A DNA stretch of 64,000 nt from Pseudomonas graminis (GTDB taxonomy: Bacteria > Pseudomonadota > Gammaproteobacteria > Pseudomonadales > Pseudomonadaceae), in the NCBI RefSeq assembly GCF_004364335.1, contig NZ_SOCR01000018.1:27493-91492 (forward strand). Direction: 5' to 3'. Under the pieces are notes generated by a model. It saw only the letters and a program-made list of their open reading frames with translations, was not told the DNA's origin and made no database searches. Of this stretch, positions 1 to 9,291 are shown piece after piece; within the stretch, counting starts at the first letter, position 1, and each line of letters opens with the position of its first letter. The translations under genes were made by a program, and so were the position numbers.

Positions 1-47
1 GATCATCCTTGGCTCTTGATATCGTGCAGCAGCCCCGGCTGGTGGCT

Positions 48-105
48 GCTTACGGTCGATAGCGGTCGGTCATGGGTGACCGCTTTCGCCCCACAGCTGC
101 CGTTC
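48..105. repeat. Imperfect inverted repeat (recurring intergenic hairpin)
   Basis: A GGTCGATAGCGGTC arm is followed by a GACCGCTTTCGCCC arm, giving a hairpin. Related hairpins built on GGCTGC/GCTTT/GGTCG blocks recur at 1880, 4245, 24943 and near 38205. Nothing else is recognised in bases 1-172 beyond the 3' flank of the neighbouring reverse-strand gene. Confidence 0.5.
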
Positions 106-172
106 AGCACGCACACCGTAGCGGTTGCGTAAGCTAAAGTTGCGTGCTGATAGCCCAGTTGCTCAGGCAGCG

Positions 173-1717
173 TTAGCCCACGTGGTCAATGTCAATAGTG
201 GTGTGGCCAATGAGGACCACCTCTGCCTTATCAGCAACCACCAAATCGGCATTGGTGATCAACTGCGTGTAGTCGAATCCGGCTAGCGTGACCTGGAAAG
301 CGTGCCCATCGGCCCCCGCTTCGCTGCTGCGCAGGTAGGTACGATCAGTGTTTTCATCGTAGGTCATGCGCAAGGTACCGTCGCGGCCGTCTCCCAAACC
401 GGTCACGCCGAGCGCGGCGACGTCGAGCTTGTCCTGGCCCCAGATGAAGTCAGTGATCAGGTCGCTGCTACCGGCATAGCTGTCGGCGCTGCTCGTGAAC
501 ACGAACCGGTCGTTGCCTGTACCGCCAGTGAGCTTGTCCGCGCCTAGCCCACCGGTCAGCACATCGTCGCCGGCGTTACCCTCCAGCGTGTCGTTTCCGG
601 CGCCGCCGGCCAGCGTGTCGTTTCCCCAGTAGCCATACAGGATGTTCGCCTTGTCGTCGCCGGCCAGATTCACGGGTGTGATCGGCTGCGGGGTGGTCAC
701 GGTGGTCGCGTCACTGGGCGGGGCGAACAGCACGGTGCTGGCATTGAGCTCACTGACGTGGTTCCCGCTGAGCAGAACTTCGAAGCGGTTGCCGTTGGCA
801 TCGGGCTCCAGCGATTTAAGCGCGGTGGTATCGCCGGCCAAGTTGAGGACCACCTTCAGCGTACCATTGTAGCCGTTGCCCAGCCCGGTGAAGCTCAACG
901 CTGACACGTCGATCATGTCATGGCCGCTGCCACTGAAGTCGGTGATTAGGTCGCGGCTGCTGTAGCTACCACTGGCATCATTACGGTAGCTGTCGCTGAG
1001 CCGGGTATACACGAAATTGTCGGCACCTGCTCCGCCGCTCAGGGTATCGCCGCCGGCGCCGCCGAATAGCCGGTCATTGCCCGCACCTGCTTCGACGGTA
1101 TCGCGGCCAGTGCCGGCCTTCAGGGATTCGCTGGCGTGTGTGCCTTCGAGCAGATCGTTGTGCGAAGTGCCGTTGATCAGCGGCTGGAAGTTGGCATCGG
1201 TAATAAGGCCGCTATTGGCCAGAAACTGCACGGCAAAATGTTTGCCATTACCGTCTCGCTCGTAGCTTTCCAAAATGTAAATGCCGCGCAGAGGCTCGCT
1301 ACGGATGTGCAAGGTATCGCCATAACCATTGCCTAAATGGCTATAGCCCAGAGCCGACACGTCGAGGATATCGTGGGCGGGATCGAAATAGTTGATGGTG
1401 TCGGTATATTCGCCTCCGTCCTTGATATAGCTGTCGCCGAGGCGGTCGAAGCGGAATACATCATTACCGGCGCCGCCGTCCATACCGTCGTATCCGGCAC
1501 TGGAGACCATCACATCGTTGCCCCCCCCGCTGACTAGCTGGTCGTTGCCGCCCCCACCCATTAGCAGTTCATTGGCCAGCCCACCACGTATGTAGTCATT
1601 GCCAGGAGTACCCTGCACGATGAGTTCGATCGCGTTCTTGCTGACCTGGCTACTGGCACTTGTGACCTGTAAATCCGTATAGCTGGTGACTTCCTTGATG
1701 CCGGAAATTTGGGTCAT
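173..1717 (-). CDS. Secreted RTX-type calcium-binding protein with three AlgE-like R-modules
   Basis: The 514-residue protein has glycine/aspartate-rich nonapeptides (GGAGND, GGTGND types) that bind Ca2+ in a parallel beta-roll. Three repeats of about 100 residues each run 'F-x-DSY...DLITDF...DVSALG-x-TGLGNGY-x-GTL...DADGxxF', the pattern known from the R-modules of the secreted mannuronan C5-epimerases (AlgE family). No catalytic beta-helix A-module is present, so epimerase activity is not expected. There is no N-terminal signal peptide, and export by a type I system through the C-terminus is the family norm; no such transporter is in the window. The ATG is preceded by AAGGAACAGG. A close paralogue lies at 23372. 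Alginate binding or matrix attachment is inferred; a PL7 alginate lyase lies at 13.8 kb. Confidence 0.85.
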   Translation of the reverse strand: MTQISGIKEVTSYTDLQVTSASSQVSKNAIELIVQGTPGNDYIRGGLANELLMGGGGNDQLVSGGGNDVMVSSAGYDGMDGGAGNDVFRFDRLGDSYIKDGGEYTDTINYFDPAHDILDVSALGYSHLGNGYGDTLHIRSEPLRGIYILESYERDGNGKHFAVQFLANSGLITDANFQPLINGTSHNDLLEGTHASESLKAGTGRDTVEAGAGNDRLFGGAGGDTLSGGAGADNFVYTRLSDSYRNDASGSYSSRDLITDFSGSGHDMIDVSALSFTGLGNGYNGTLKVVLNLAGDTTALKSLEPDANGNRFEVLLSGNHVSELNASTVLFAPPSDATTVTTPQPITPVNLAGDDKANILYGYWGNDTLAGGAGNDTLEGNAGDDVLTGGLGADKLTGGTGNDRFVFTSSADSYAGSSDLITDFIWGQDKLDVAALGVTGLGDGRDGTLRMTYDENTDRTYLRSSEAGADGHAFQVTLAGFDYTQLITNADLVVADKAEVVLIGHTTIDIDHVG

Positions 1718-1879
1718 ACCTGTTCCTTATCTGCGGTTGGTCCACAGCACGTGTGGTGTAACGCTATTAACGCCGTTTCGTTGCGGGCAATGGGCCGGTA
1801 TCGACGAAGCGGCGATAAGAAGCGGGTCAATACACATCGTTACGCGGTAGCCTTTAGGTGTTTGACATTCGATGCCAAT

Positions 1880-1903
1880 GGCCGCTTTGGGTCGATAGCG
1901 GCC
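1880..1903. repeat. Short hairpin of the recurring GGTCG/GCTTT type
   Basis: GGCCGCT and AGCGGCC form a 7-bp stem around TTGGGTCGAT. It lies in the otherwise featureless 1718-1962 gap, between the divergent R-module gene and the acetyltransferase relic. Confidence 0.4.
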
Positions 1904-1962
1904 CCCCAAAGACCTTGGGTTTTATCAGATTTCGGTACTAGATGCTGTCAACGCAACGCTTC

Positions 1963-2172
1963 TTAATTCGTATCGGGAAGGCTGGCCAGCTGATCGAGCA
2001 GTTGGGCACCTGCAGCGTCCAACCGCAGACGCGCTTTATCCCAGAAGCCGCATGACAGCTCGTACTCGTACAGCGGCACGATCGGCAGTCGATGGATCTG
2101 CCAAAGGTGTCAGAGCAATCCCTGGCCCACCCCCTGACGCTGATGCACGACCTTGATCTTGTTGATGTACAT
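1963..2172 (-). pseudogene. GNAT-family acetyltransferase relic (in-frame stop)
   Basis: Read on the reverse strand, one frame gives a short peptide with an acetyl-CoA-binding motif A signature (KVVHQRQGVGQGLL, i.e. Q-x-x-G-x-G), then an immediate TGA. The same frame continues with a protein-like C-terminal tail (IVPLYEYELSCGFWDKARL) ending at TAA. The 5' part of a normal GNAT (about 80-100 residues) is missing. The frame looks like a single domain with a nonsense mutation and a lost N-terminus. The family assignment rests on the motif alone. Confidence 0.4.
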
Positions 2173-2327
2173 TCGGATACAACAATAACGGTTCGACGAT
2201 ATTGCTCGCTACCTGGCCGCACTGATACCGCTGTAATCGACCCTTGTTCTAAATTTATGTTTTTCATTGCCGATGGCTTCCGTACAGAACGCAGAAAGTT
2301 TCTGCGTTTGCCCTTCGGAGTTGCACC

Positions 2328-3953
2328 GTGAACCTACGTTCTTTAAATATTGCGCCCCGTGCCGCCTTGTGTTTCGGTTTAATCACGCTGCTGGTCATTG
2401 CCCTCGGCGGCTTCGCATACGTGCAGCTAGGGAAGCTGCGTGGCACCGAGCAGGACATCGAAAAGAACTGGCTGATCAGCGTGCAAACCGCCGACGACAT
2501 CCAGATCGCGCTGCTCGGCGCGCGCCTGGAGAGCATCCGTCTTCTGTCGACTTCGAATCCCCAAGAGCAAGCGACCGCCGTGCAGCACCTGGAAGACGCT
2601 AAGCGCATGCTCAACGAGCGCACCGACTTCTACCGCAATAACCTCATTTCCGACCCAGAAGAAGGGGCCAAATTCGAGGCCGCAGCGGCGCTGATGAAGA
2701 CCTATCTTGATGGACTGCAACGCGTCGTCGATCTTGACGCTACCCAGCATGAGCAGGCCGTGACATTCGCCAACACTGAACAACGCGATCGTGCCGCAGC
2801 ATACCAGGTCAAACTCAATGAGTTGCGCCAGCACAATACCGACGGCGCTGCAGCAGCAGGCGTGACCGCCACTGAGGTGTATGCCCACAGCATCACCATC
2901 GTCGATAGTGTGGTACTCGCCGCGCTGGTGCTGACGCTGGTGCTCGCCACCCTGCTGACTCGCAGCATTGTCCAGCCTATGAGCGCCTCGCTGAAAATGG
3001 CCGAGGAAATCGCCGACGGCGACCTGCGTCTTATCCTGGAGGTTAAGGGTAATGACGAATCTGCGCGGTTGATGCGCGCGCTAAACACCATGCAAGGCAA
3101 CCTGCGAAGCACCATAGAGCAGATCTCCGATGCTTCCGCACAGCTCAGTTCCGCCGCAGTAGAGATGACTTCCATCACCGAGAGCGCCAGCCTCACCCTG
3201 CAGCAGCAAAACAGTGAGATCGAGCAGGCCGCCACGGCGGTAAACCAGATGAGCGCCGCCGTCGATGAGGTCGCGCTTAACGCTAACTCCACCTCCGAAG
3301 CGGCCGAGGACTCCACACGCGCTGCCGCCACCGGTAACCAGAAAGTCGGCGAAACCCTACATGCCATGCGCAGCCTAACGGACCGCGTGGAAATGACCTC
3401 TGAACAGGTGCAGGGCCTCGCTGGTCAGGCGCAGGACATCAGCAAGGTGCTGAGCGTGATCCGTGCCATTGCAGAACAGACCAACCTGCTGGCCTTGAAC
3501 GCCGCGATCGAAGCGGCCCGCGCTGGTGAGCAAGGCCGAGGCTTCGCCGTGGTGGCTGATGAGGTTCGGGCACTGGCTCATCGCACACAAACCTCAACTC
3601 TGGAAATCGAACAGATGATTTCAAGTATCCAAGCAGGCACGTCACTGGTTGTGGATTCGATGAGCAGCAGCACCATCGAGGCACACAACACGCAGCGCAC
3701 TGCCGACGAAGCCGGGATGTCACTGAAAGTCATCGCCGACTCGGTGCAACTGATCAATGACCGCAATCAGCAGATCGCCACTGCCGCGGAAGAGCAGGCT
3801 CATGTAGCTCGCGAAGTAGACCGCGCGCTCGTGAGCATTCGCAACCTGGCGCTGCAGAGCAGCGAAGGCACGCAGCAAACCCTGGCCGCCAGCAATGAGC
3901 TCTCGCAGCTGGCGGTGAACTTGAATCAGATGGTAGCGCGCTTCAAGACCTGA
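2328..3953 (+). CDS. Methyl-accepting chemotaxis protein
   Basis: This 541-residue transmembrane chemoreceptor has TM1 at about residues 12-31, a periplasmic four-helix-bundle type sensor (32-185), TM2 at about 187-210, a HAMP domain (about 210-262) and the cytoplasmic signalling hairpin. The conserved tip reads AEQTNLLALNAAIEAARAGE. It would pass ligand occupancy to CheA/CheW; the ligand is unknown. There is no C-terminal CheR-binding pentapeptide. The start is GTG with GGAG seven bases upstream. The coding region and about 60 bases upstream closely resemble the frameshifted receptor at 21209, so one is a duplicate of the other. It faces away from the R-module gene at 173. Confidence 0.93.
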   Translation: MNLRSLNIAPRAALCFGLITLLVIALGGFAYVQLGKLRGTEQDIEKNWLISVQTADDIQIALLGARLESIRLLSTSNPQEQATAVQHLEDAKRMLNERTDFYRNNLISDPEEGAKFEAAAALMKTYLDGLQRVVDLDATQHEQAVTFANTEQRDRAAAYQVKLNELRQHNTDGAAAAGVTATEVYAHSITIVDSVVLAALVLTLVLATLLTRSIVQPMSASLKMAEEIADGDLRLILEVKGNDESARLMRALNTMQGNLRSTIEQISDASAQLSSAAVEMTSITESASLTLQQQNSEIEQAATAVNQMSAAVDEVALNANSTSEAAEDSTRAAATGNQKVGETLHAMRSLTDRVEMTSEQVQGLAGQAQDISKVLSVIRAIAEQTNLLALNAAIEAARAGEQGRGFAVVADEVRALAHRTQTSTLEIEQMISSIQAGTSLVVDSMSSSTIEAHNTQRTADEAGMSLKVIADSVQLINDRNQQIATAAEEQAHVAREVDRALVSIRNLALQSSEGTQQTLAASNELSQLAVNLNQMVARFKT

Positions 3954-3990
3954 AATTAGCGTTTAATCTAGTATGGAAAATTGACCTATC

Positions 3991-4206
3991 AATGATCAGA
4001 ACTTCATTTCTAGAGACGCTGACAATGTGGTCGCTTTTCGAGTTAGCTCCGATCTTTCGCCAAGGCCAGAGGCTCCAAAGAAACCGAAGTTGACGATCGT
4101 CCGGCACTCGCCGAGCATGAAAAGAATGTGCGTGCTGGACTTATAGACAGGGAAGTATCGAATCGCGAATTGCCACGCCTCAATCGGCCTCAAGCATCGT
4201 GACTAA
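3991..4206 (+). pseudogene. Decayed paralogue of the small membrane-anchored protein at 33595
   Basis: The frame beginning NDQNF and continuing through KLTIVRHSPSMK to GLKHRD-stop matches the C-terminal half of the protein at 33595-34083 (DQNF, KLTIVRQTPSMK, GLKNRD-stop). One in-frame TAG interrupts it after CVLDL, and there is no start codon or N-terminal membrane segment. The rest of the 3954-4711 gap holds only a recurring hairpin (4245) and the presumed upstream region of the aldoxime operon. Confidence 0.6.
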
Positions 4207-4244
4207 ATGACCAAGCGCAGCGAAACCATGTTCTGTCTCGTCAC

Positions 4245-4311
4245 AGACGGCTGCGGGTCGGAAGCAGACGGTCTTGGCTGACCGCTTTTCGACCCAAAGC
4301 AGCCGCTCCGA
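4245..4311. repeat. Imperfect inverted repeat of the recurring hairpin family
   Basis: GGCTGCGGGTCGGAAGCAGACGGTC is partly mirrored by GACCGCTTTTCGACCCAAAGCAGCC across a short loop. It shares its building blocks with hairpins at 48, 1880 and 24943 and lies upstream of the aldoxime/nitrile operon. It could be a relic of a repeat or a transcription stop; it has no T-tract. Confidence 0.5.
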
Positions 4312-4711
4312 CTGAGAGCCTTTGCCACCTGCTACAGCTAGCTGCGTGGAACGGATTTTTATGGTAAACTAGGCCAGCTCAAGGTTTGCCTGACAGCCGT
4401 TTGGGCCTGTCGCAGGCAGCCACTGCCTATGGAGTCTGCTGGTAGCCATACACTGTTCACGCACCTTCACTGAAAGCCAGCAAAGCCCCTATTTTCGCCC
4501 TCCCATAGCGCACTCCGCGAGCATTTTTCGCATGTCCGCACCACTACGATCCATTTTGGCTGTGAGCGCTGACAGCCAGGCCCGCCGGGGGGGTCAAGGC
4601 TGTCCGTGTCAACCATTCGGTTGTCCGCCAGAGCCAAGCGCCGCACCTCCCCACGCCCTAAATTCCTCCTCGACAAGCGTCCGAACTTAACGCGACCGAG
4701 GAGGCCATGCC

Positions 4712-4928
4712 ATGCCGACACACACTCTGCCGTATCGCTTCGATTCAGCCTCGTTAATGCGCCAGCGCGACTTGGCGCCAGAAGAGTACGCGGTCTATTT
4801 CATCGAAGTCATCGGCTCGGCGCTCAGTGCGCGCTGGCTTGCTTTGAGACATGGACGATCACGCCAATCCTGATGCACCCCTCTGCCAGAACAACAACCT
4901 CTCTGCGCCCTATTGGCCAACACTGTAG
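4712..4928 (+). pseudogene. Small ORF ahead of the aldoxime dehydratase, apparently frameshifted
   Basis: An ATG at 4712 follows a strong ribosome binding site (GAGGAGG) and opens a 53-codon frame (MPTHTLPYRFDSASL...) ending at 4873. The next frame carries a protein-like tail (DMDDHANPDAPLCQNN...SAPYWPTL) that ends at 4928, 14 bases before the dehydratase start. Joined by one frameshift near 4845-4851 the two halves would make a protein of about 70 residues. It is not recognised. It may be an operon leader protein, intact as the short form or broken. The ribosome binding site is the best evidence that it is or was translated. Confidence 0.4.
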
Positions 4929-4942
4929 CAACAGGAGTTCAT

Positions 4943-5992
4943 ATGGAATCTGCGATCGACAAGCACCTTCAATGCCCTCGGACGTTATCCAGCCGCGTGC
5001 CTGACGACTACCAGCCGCCGTTTCCGATGTGGACAGGCCGCGCCGATGCCAGCCTGCAACAGGTCGTGATGGGCTACCTGGGCGTGCAGTACCGAGGCGA
5101 CGAGCAACGCGCCGCCGCCTTGCAGGCCATGCGTGGCATCGTTGCCAGCTTCGCGCTCGCCGATGGCCCGCTCAGCCATGATCTGACGCACCACACCGAT
5201 AACAGCGGTTACGACAACCTCATCGTGGTCGGCTACTGGAGAGATCCAGGCGCGCACTGCCGCTGGTTGCGCTCGCCCGAAGTCAGCGCCTGGTGGGAGT
5301 CGGACGCACGCTTGAGCGACGGCTTGGGCTATTTCCGCGAGATGGTCGCGCCGCGTGCCGAGCAACTCGAGACCCTGTACGCCTTCAAGGATCAGTTGCC
5401 CGGCGTCGGCGCACTGCTGGACAACATCAGCGGTGACATCAAGGAGCACGGCTATTGGGGCTCGATGCGCGATCGCTTCCCGGCCTCGCAAACCGACTGG
5501 ATGCAACCCACCGGCGAGCTACAAGTGGTGGCTGGAAACCCGGACAAGGGGGGCCGCGTGGTGGTGCTGGGTCACGACAACGTGGCGCTGATCCGCTCGG
5601 GCCAGGATTGGGTAGAGGCCGAAGCCGAAGAGCGCGCGCTGTACCTCAATGAGATGTTGCCAAGCCTGCAGGACGGCATGGACTTTCTACGCGACCAAGG
5701 CAAGGAGCTGGGCTGCTACAGCAACCGCTTCGTACGCAACATCGATCTGGACGGCAACCTGCTCGATATCGCTTACAACATCGGTCATTGGCGCTCGGTG
5801 GAAAAACTCGAGCGCTGGGCCGAATCGCATCCCACTCATCTGCGCATCTTCGTGACCTTTTTCCGCGTGGCGGCAGGTCTGACGAAACTGCGGCTCTACC
5901 ACGAAGTGTCGGTGTCGGACGCCAGCAATCAGGTCTTCGAATACATCAACTGCCACCCCCAGACCGGCATGTTGCGCGACGCGAAGCGTTGA
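4943..5992 (+). CDS. oxd: Aliphatic/phenylacetaldoxime dehydratase (heme enzyme)
   Basis: The enzyme dehydrates aldoximes to nitriles in the cytoplasm using ferrous heme b, bound directly to the substrate nitrogen. The 349-residue length fits the OxdA/OxdK family (about 352). The key residues described for OxdA occur at the same numbers here: heme ligand His299 (PTHLRIF), catalytic His320 (RLYHEV), Arg178 (RDRF) and Ser219 (LIRSG). The ATG at 4943 has AGGAG five bases upstream. The gene opens an operon that continues with a channel, amidase, nitrile hydratase and activator, the usual 'aldoxime-nitrile pathway' set of pseudomonads. Confidence 0.95.
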   Translation: MESAIDKHLQCPRTLSSRVPDDYQPPFPMWTGRADASLQQVVMGYLGVQYRGDEQRAAALQAMRGIVASFALADGPLSHDLTHHTDNSGYDNLIVVGYWRDPGAHCRWLRSPEVSAWWESDARLSDGLGYFREMVAPRAEQLETLYAFKDQLPGVGALLDNISGDIKEHGYWGSMRDRFPASQTDWMQPTGELQVVAGNPDKGGRVVVLGHDNVALIRSGQDWVEAEAEERALYLNEMLPSLQDGMDFLRDQGKELGCYSNRFVRNIDLDGNLLDIAYNIGHWRSVEKLERWAESHPTHLRIFVTFFRVAAGLTKLRLYHEVSVSDASNQVFEYINCHPQTGMLRDAKR

Positions 5993-6079
5993 TTCGTTCG
6001 CCCGCCTAGCACCTCCATAGACGCCACTGCGCGCCCTCGCGAACGGCGACGCGGATGATTCCCGTAAGGAAGTAAATCC

Positions 6080-6946
6080 ATGAGCAAGCTACGCCCGTTG
6101 CTGCTGACCGCCATGCTGCCTGCCATTCAAGCCAATGCCGTGGAAGTGACGCCCGGCGACTACGAGCAGTACCCGATCGGGGCAACCATCGGCGCGATCT
6201 ACTACCAGCACGCCAGCACCGATTCGCTGTATTCCCACGGCCATAAAGCCAGCGACAACTTCAACTTGACCTCCGATGTCAGCATCCTGCGGCTGCTGCA
6301 TGTCTACCCATTGACCGACACCTTGACGATCGACCCACAGTTCCTGTTGCCCTTCGGCCACATCAAGGGCGGCGGCGATGCCTCCGCGCTGGACAGCACC
6401 ACTGGCATCGGCGACCTGATCCTTACCGCGCCGCTCAAGTGGCGCCTCAATGAGGCGCGCGACACCTTGAGCGTGGGTCCCTATGTCTATGTACCTACCG
6501 GCAACTACGACAAGAACGACGCGCTCAACCTGGGCGAAAACCGCTGGAAGTTCGACCTGCAAGGCGCCTACGTCAAACACTTCACTGACAAATGGGCGAT
6601 GGACCTGGTGGCGGACGCCATCTGGTATGGCGACAACACCGACTACGGCGCCAACTCCACGCGCCTTGAACAGGACGTCTCTTATGCCGCGCAGATCATG
6701 GGCCGCTACATGCCGGACAGCACCACTACCTTCGGTCTTGGCTTCGGCCATACCTGGGGCGGCGAGACGCAGGTCGCTGGTGCCAATCAGGACGACCGCG
6801 CGGACATTACCAACGTCCGTTTGACGGCTACCAAGTTCGTCACCGCCAAGGACCAATTGCAATTGCAACTGGGCCGAGACCTTAGAGTGGAAAACGGCGC
6901 CCGGGAAGACTTTCGGATGAATCTGCGCTACGCCCACATCTTTTGA
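6080..6946 (+). CDS. Outer-membrane channel-like protein of the phenol/MetA-degradation family
   Basis: The 288-residue protein has a signal peptide (MSKLRPLLL...ANA) and alternating beta-strand segments typical of outer-membrane barrels, ending in the Phe expected for barrel assembly (RYAHIF). It resembles the 'transporter' family found in aromatic-degradation operons (Pfam Phenol_MetA_deg). Placed between the aldoxime dehydratase and the amidase, it probably admits aldoximes or nitriles to the periplasm; the substrate is inferred from context. A GTAAGGAAG ribosome binding site lies close to the ATG. Confidence 0.8.
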   Translation: MSKLRPLLLTAMLPAIQANAVEVTPGDYEQYPIGATIGAIYYQHASTDSLYSHGHKASDNFNLTSDVSILRLLHVYPLTDTLTIDPQFLLPFGHIKGGGDASALDSTTGIGDLILTAPLKWRLNEARDTLSVGPYVYVPTGNYDKNDALNLGENRWKFDLQGAYVKHFTDKWAMDLVADAIWYGDNTDYGANSTRLEQDVSYAAQIMGRYMPDSTTTFGLGFGHTWGGETQVAGANQDDRADITNVRLTATKFVTAKDQLQLQLGRDLRVENGAREDFRMNLRYAHIF

Positions 6947-7057
6947 TTCACCCACGCCTGGCGGGCGCAGCTGCAAGCCAGGCCGACGAGCTTTAACGTA
7001 AAGCTTGCAACTCAAAACGTGCGGCTTCCTTTTTAAACTTTGTACAGGAACACTCTT

Positions 7058-8572
7058 ATGGCCATCGTGCGTCCCACGCCGGAGCAACTTCAGGATATTG
7101 CCAAACGGCTGCACATGCAGCTCACTCCCGAGCAAGCTAGCGAGTATCTGACCCTCATGCAGGGCAGTTTCGACGCTTACGATTTGGTAGACGAGCTGCC
7201 GGATAACGTCCCGCAGGTTCGCTACCCCCGCACTCAGAGCTATCGCCCCAGCGCCGAGCAGAACCCCTACAACGCCTGGTACTACAAGACCGAGATCAAG
7301 GGGGCCGCCGAGGGTAAATTATCCGGTCATACCGTGGCCCTCAAAGACAATGTGGCGCTGGCCGGCGTACCGATGATGAATGGCGCGGCCTCGCTGGAAG
7401 GCTTCGTGCCCAGCTTTGACGCCACCGTGGTGAGCCGCCTGCTGGACGCCGGCGCGACCATCCTCGGCAAGGCAACCTGCGAGCATTTCTGCCTGTCGGG
7501 CGGCAGCCATACCTCCGACCCTGGCCCGGTGCACAATCCGCGTCGCCATGGCTACTCGGCCGGCGGCTCCTCGTCAGGCAGCGCCGCACTGGTTGCGGCC
7601 GGCGAGGTGAGTATGGCCATCGCCTGCGACCAGGGTGGCTCGATCCGCATTCCGTCGGCCTTCTGTGGCACCTACGGCATGAAACCGACCCACGGGCTGG
7701 TGCCTTATACCGGCATCATGCCGATTGAAGCCACGGTCGACCACGTTGGGCCGATCACCGCCAATGTGTGCGATAACGCGCTGATGCTGGAGGTGCTGGC
7801 CGGCCCGGATGGCCTCGACCCACGCCAGTATTTCCCACGTGCCCAGGCCTACAGCAAAACCCTGGACCGTGGCATCAAGGGCCTGCGCATCGGCATTCTC
7901 GTCGAAGGCTTCGGGTTACCGAACCTCGACCCGAGAGTGGGTGACTGCGTACGTCAGGCGATCGCCCACTTCGAGCGTCTGGGCGGGCACGTGGCCGAGG
8001 TCTCGGTCCCGGAACATCAACTGGCGGGCGCCCTGTGGAACCCCATCGGCTGCGAAGGCCTGACCGTTCAGATGATGCATGGCAGCGGCATGGGCTTTAA
8101 CTGGAAGGGCCTCTATGACGTCGAATTGCTGAAGAAGCATGTCGGCTGGCGAGACAGCGCTGACAACCTGTCCGCCTCGCTGAAAATGTGCATGTTCGTG
8201 GGCCAGTATGGACTGGAACGGTACAACGGCCGCTATTACGCCAAGGCGCAGAACCTCGCTCGCCTTGCCCGGGCCGGGTACGACCATGCGCTGGAAGATT
8301 TCGACCTGCTGGTCATGCCCACCGTGCCGATCACCGCGCAGCGCCTGCCCGAGCCCGGCTGCTCGATCGTCGAATACGTGTCCCGCGCACTGGAGATGAT
8401 CGGCAATACCGCCGGCTTCGATGTCACTGGCCATCCGGCGATGTCGATCCCCTGTGGTCGAGTGGACGGGCTGCCGGTGGGCCTGATGTTGGTAGGTCGT
8501 CACTTCGACGAGAGCACCCTCTACCAGGCTGCGGCAGCCTTCGAGGCGGACACCGACTGGCAGGCGCTGTAA
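7058..8572 (+). CDS. amiA: Amidase (amidase signature family)
   Basis: It hydrolyses the amide made by nitrile hydratase to the carboxylic acid and ammonia. The 504-residue protein carries the amidase signature GGSSSGSAALVAAG. The Ser-cisSer-Lys triad is supplied by VALKDN (Lys), the signature serine and the GGSIRIPSAF block. Length and N-terminal helical extension match the enantioselective amidases linked to nitrile hydratases in Pseudomonas and Rhodococcus. ATG 7058 was chosen over an upstream in-frame codon because AGGA lies about nine bases before it and homologues begin MAI-RP. The symbol follows the P. chlororaphis cluster and is by analogy. Confidence 0.92.
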   Translation: MAIVRPTPEQLQDIAKRLHMQLTPEQASEYLTLMQGSFDAYDLVDELPDNVPQVRYPRTQSYRPSAEQNPYNAWYYKTEIKGAAEGKLSGHTVALKDNVALAGVPMMNGAASLEGFVPSFDATVVSRLLDAGATILGKATCEHFCLSGGSHTSDPGPVHNPRRHGYSAGGSSSGSAALVAAGEVSMAIACDQGGSIRIPSAFCGTYGMKPTHGLVPYTGIMPIEATVDHVGPITANVCDNALMLEVLAGPDGLDPRQYFPRAQAYSKTLDRGIKGLRIGILVEGFGLPNLDPRVGDCVRQAIAHFERLGGHVAEVSVPEHQLAGALWNPIGCEGLTVQMMHGSGMGFNWKGLYDVELLKKHVGWRDSADNLSASLKMCMFVGQYGLERYNGRYYAKAQNLARLARAGYDHALEDFDLLVMPTVPITAQRLPEPGCSIVEYVSRALEMIGNTAGFDVTGHPAMSIPCGRVDGLPVGLMLVGRHFDESTLYQAAAAFEADTDWQAL

Positions 8573-8640
8573 CGCCGGAATTGGCCGCGCAGCCACGTCT
8601 TCGGCTGCCCGGACTCACATAGCTTGCAGGAATCCTGATT

Positions 8641-9273
8641 ATGAAACACACCCCTACCGATTACCACGATCACGAACACACCGAACCGCCTAGCGACATC
8701 GAACTGCGGGTCAAGGCGTTGGAATCCATCCTCCAGGAAAAGCAGCTGATCGACCCCGCCGCGCTGGACGCCTTGATCGACATCTACGAACACAAGGTCG
8801 GGCCGCGCAATGGCGCCCAAGTGGTGGCCAAGGCCTGGAGCGACCCGCAGTACAAGCAACGGCTGCTGCAAGATGCCACAGCGGCGATCGCCGAGCTGGG
8901 TTTCGGCGGTGTACAGGGTGAAGACATGCTGGTGGTGGAGAACACCGCGGCCGTGCATAACGTGGTGGTCTGCACACTGTGCTCCTGTTACCCGTGGCCC
9001 ACCTTGGGCCTGCCGCCTATCTGGTACAAGTCGGCGCCCTATCGCTCGCGCATCGTTATCGAACCGCGCAGCGTGCTGGCCGAATTTGGCGTCACCCTGG
9101 CGCCGAGCAAGGAAGTCAGGGTGTGGGACAGCAACGCCGAGTTGCGCTACCTGGTGCTGCCTGAACGCCCCGTCGACACCGAGGGCTGGAGCGAGGCGCA
9201 ACTCATGAAACTGGTGACCCGTAATGCCATGATCGGCACCGGCCTGGCCCTGCCGGCTGGCGACATTCGTTGA
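8641..9273 (+). CDS. nthA: Nitrile hydratase alpha subunit, cobalt type
   Basis: The 210-residue metal-binding subunit of nitrile hydratase converts nitriles to amides. The metal site is VCTLCSCYPW (Cys111, Cys114, Ser115, Cys116). Thr after the first Cys and Tyr after the last mark the Co(III) type; Fe types read CSLCSCT. Two of the cysteines are expected to be oxidised to sulfinic and sulfenic acids. A His/Asp-rich N-terminus precedes the usual helical arm. AGGA stands nine bases upstream of the ATG. It is followed 18 bases later by the first of two genes that together equal the beta subunit. Confidence 0.95.
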   Translation: MKHTPTDYHDHEHTEPPSDIELRVKALESILQEKQLIDPAALDALIDIYEHKVGPRNGAQVVAKAWSDPQYKQRLLQDATAAIAELGFGGVQGEDMLVVENTAAVHNVVVCTLCSCYPWPTLGLPPIWYKSAPYRSRIVIEPRSVLAEFGVTLAPSKEVRVWDSNAELRYLVLPERPVDTEGWSEAQLMKLVTRNAMIGTGLALPAGDIR

Positions 9274-9291
9274 TGCCCTGGAGCGATCGCC

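Noticed and set aside
302..547. Forward open frames over 300-1540
   Set aside because: They are antisense shadows of the R-module gene; its GC-rich repeats keep opposite frames open.
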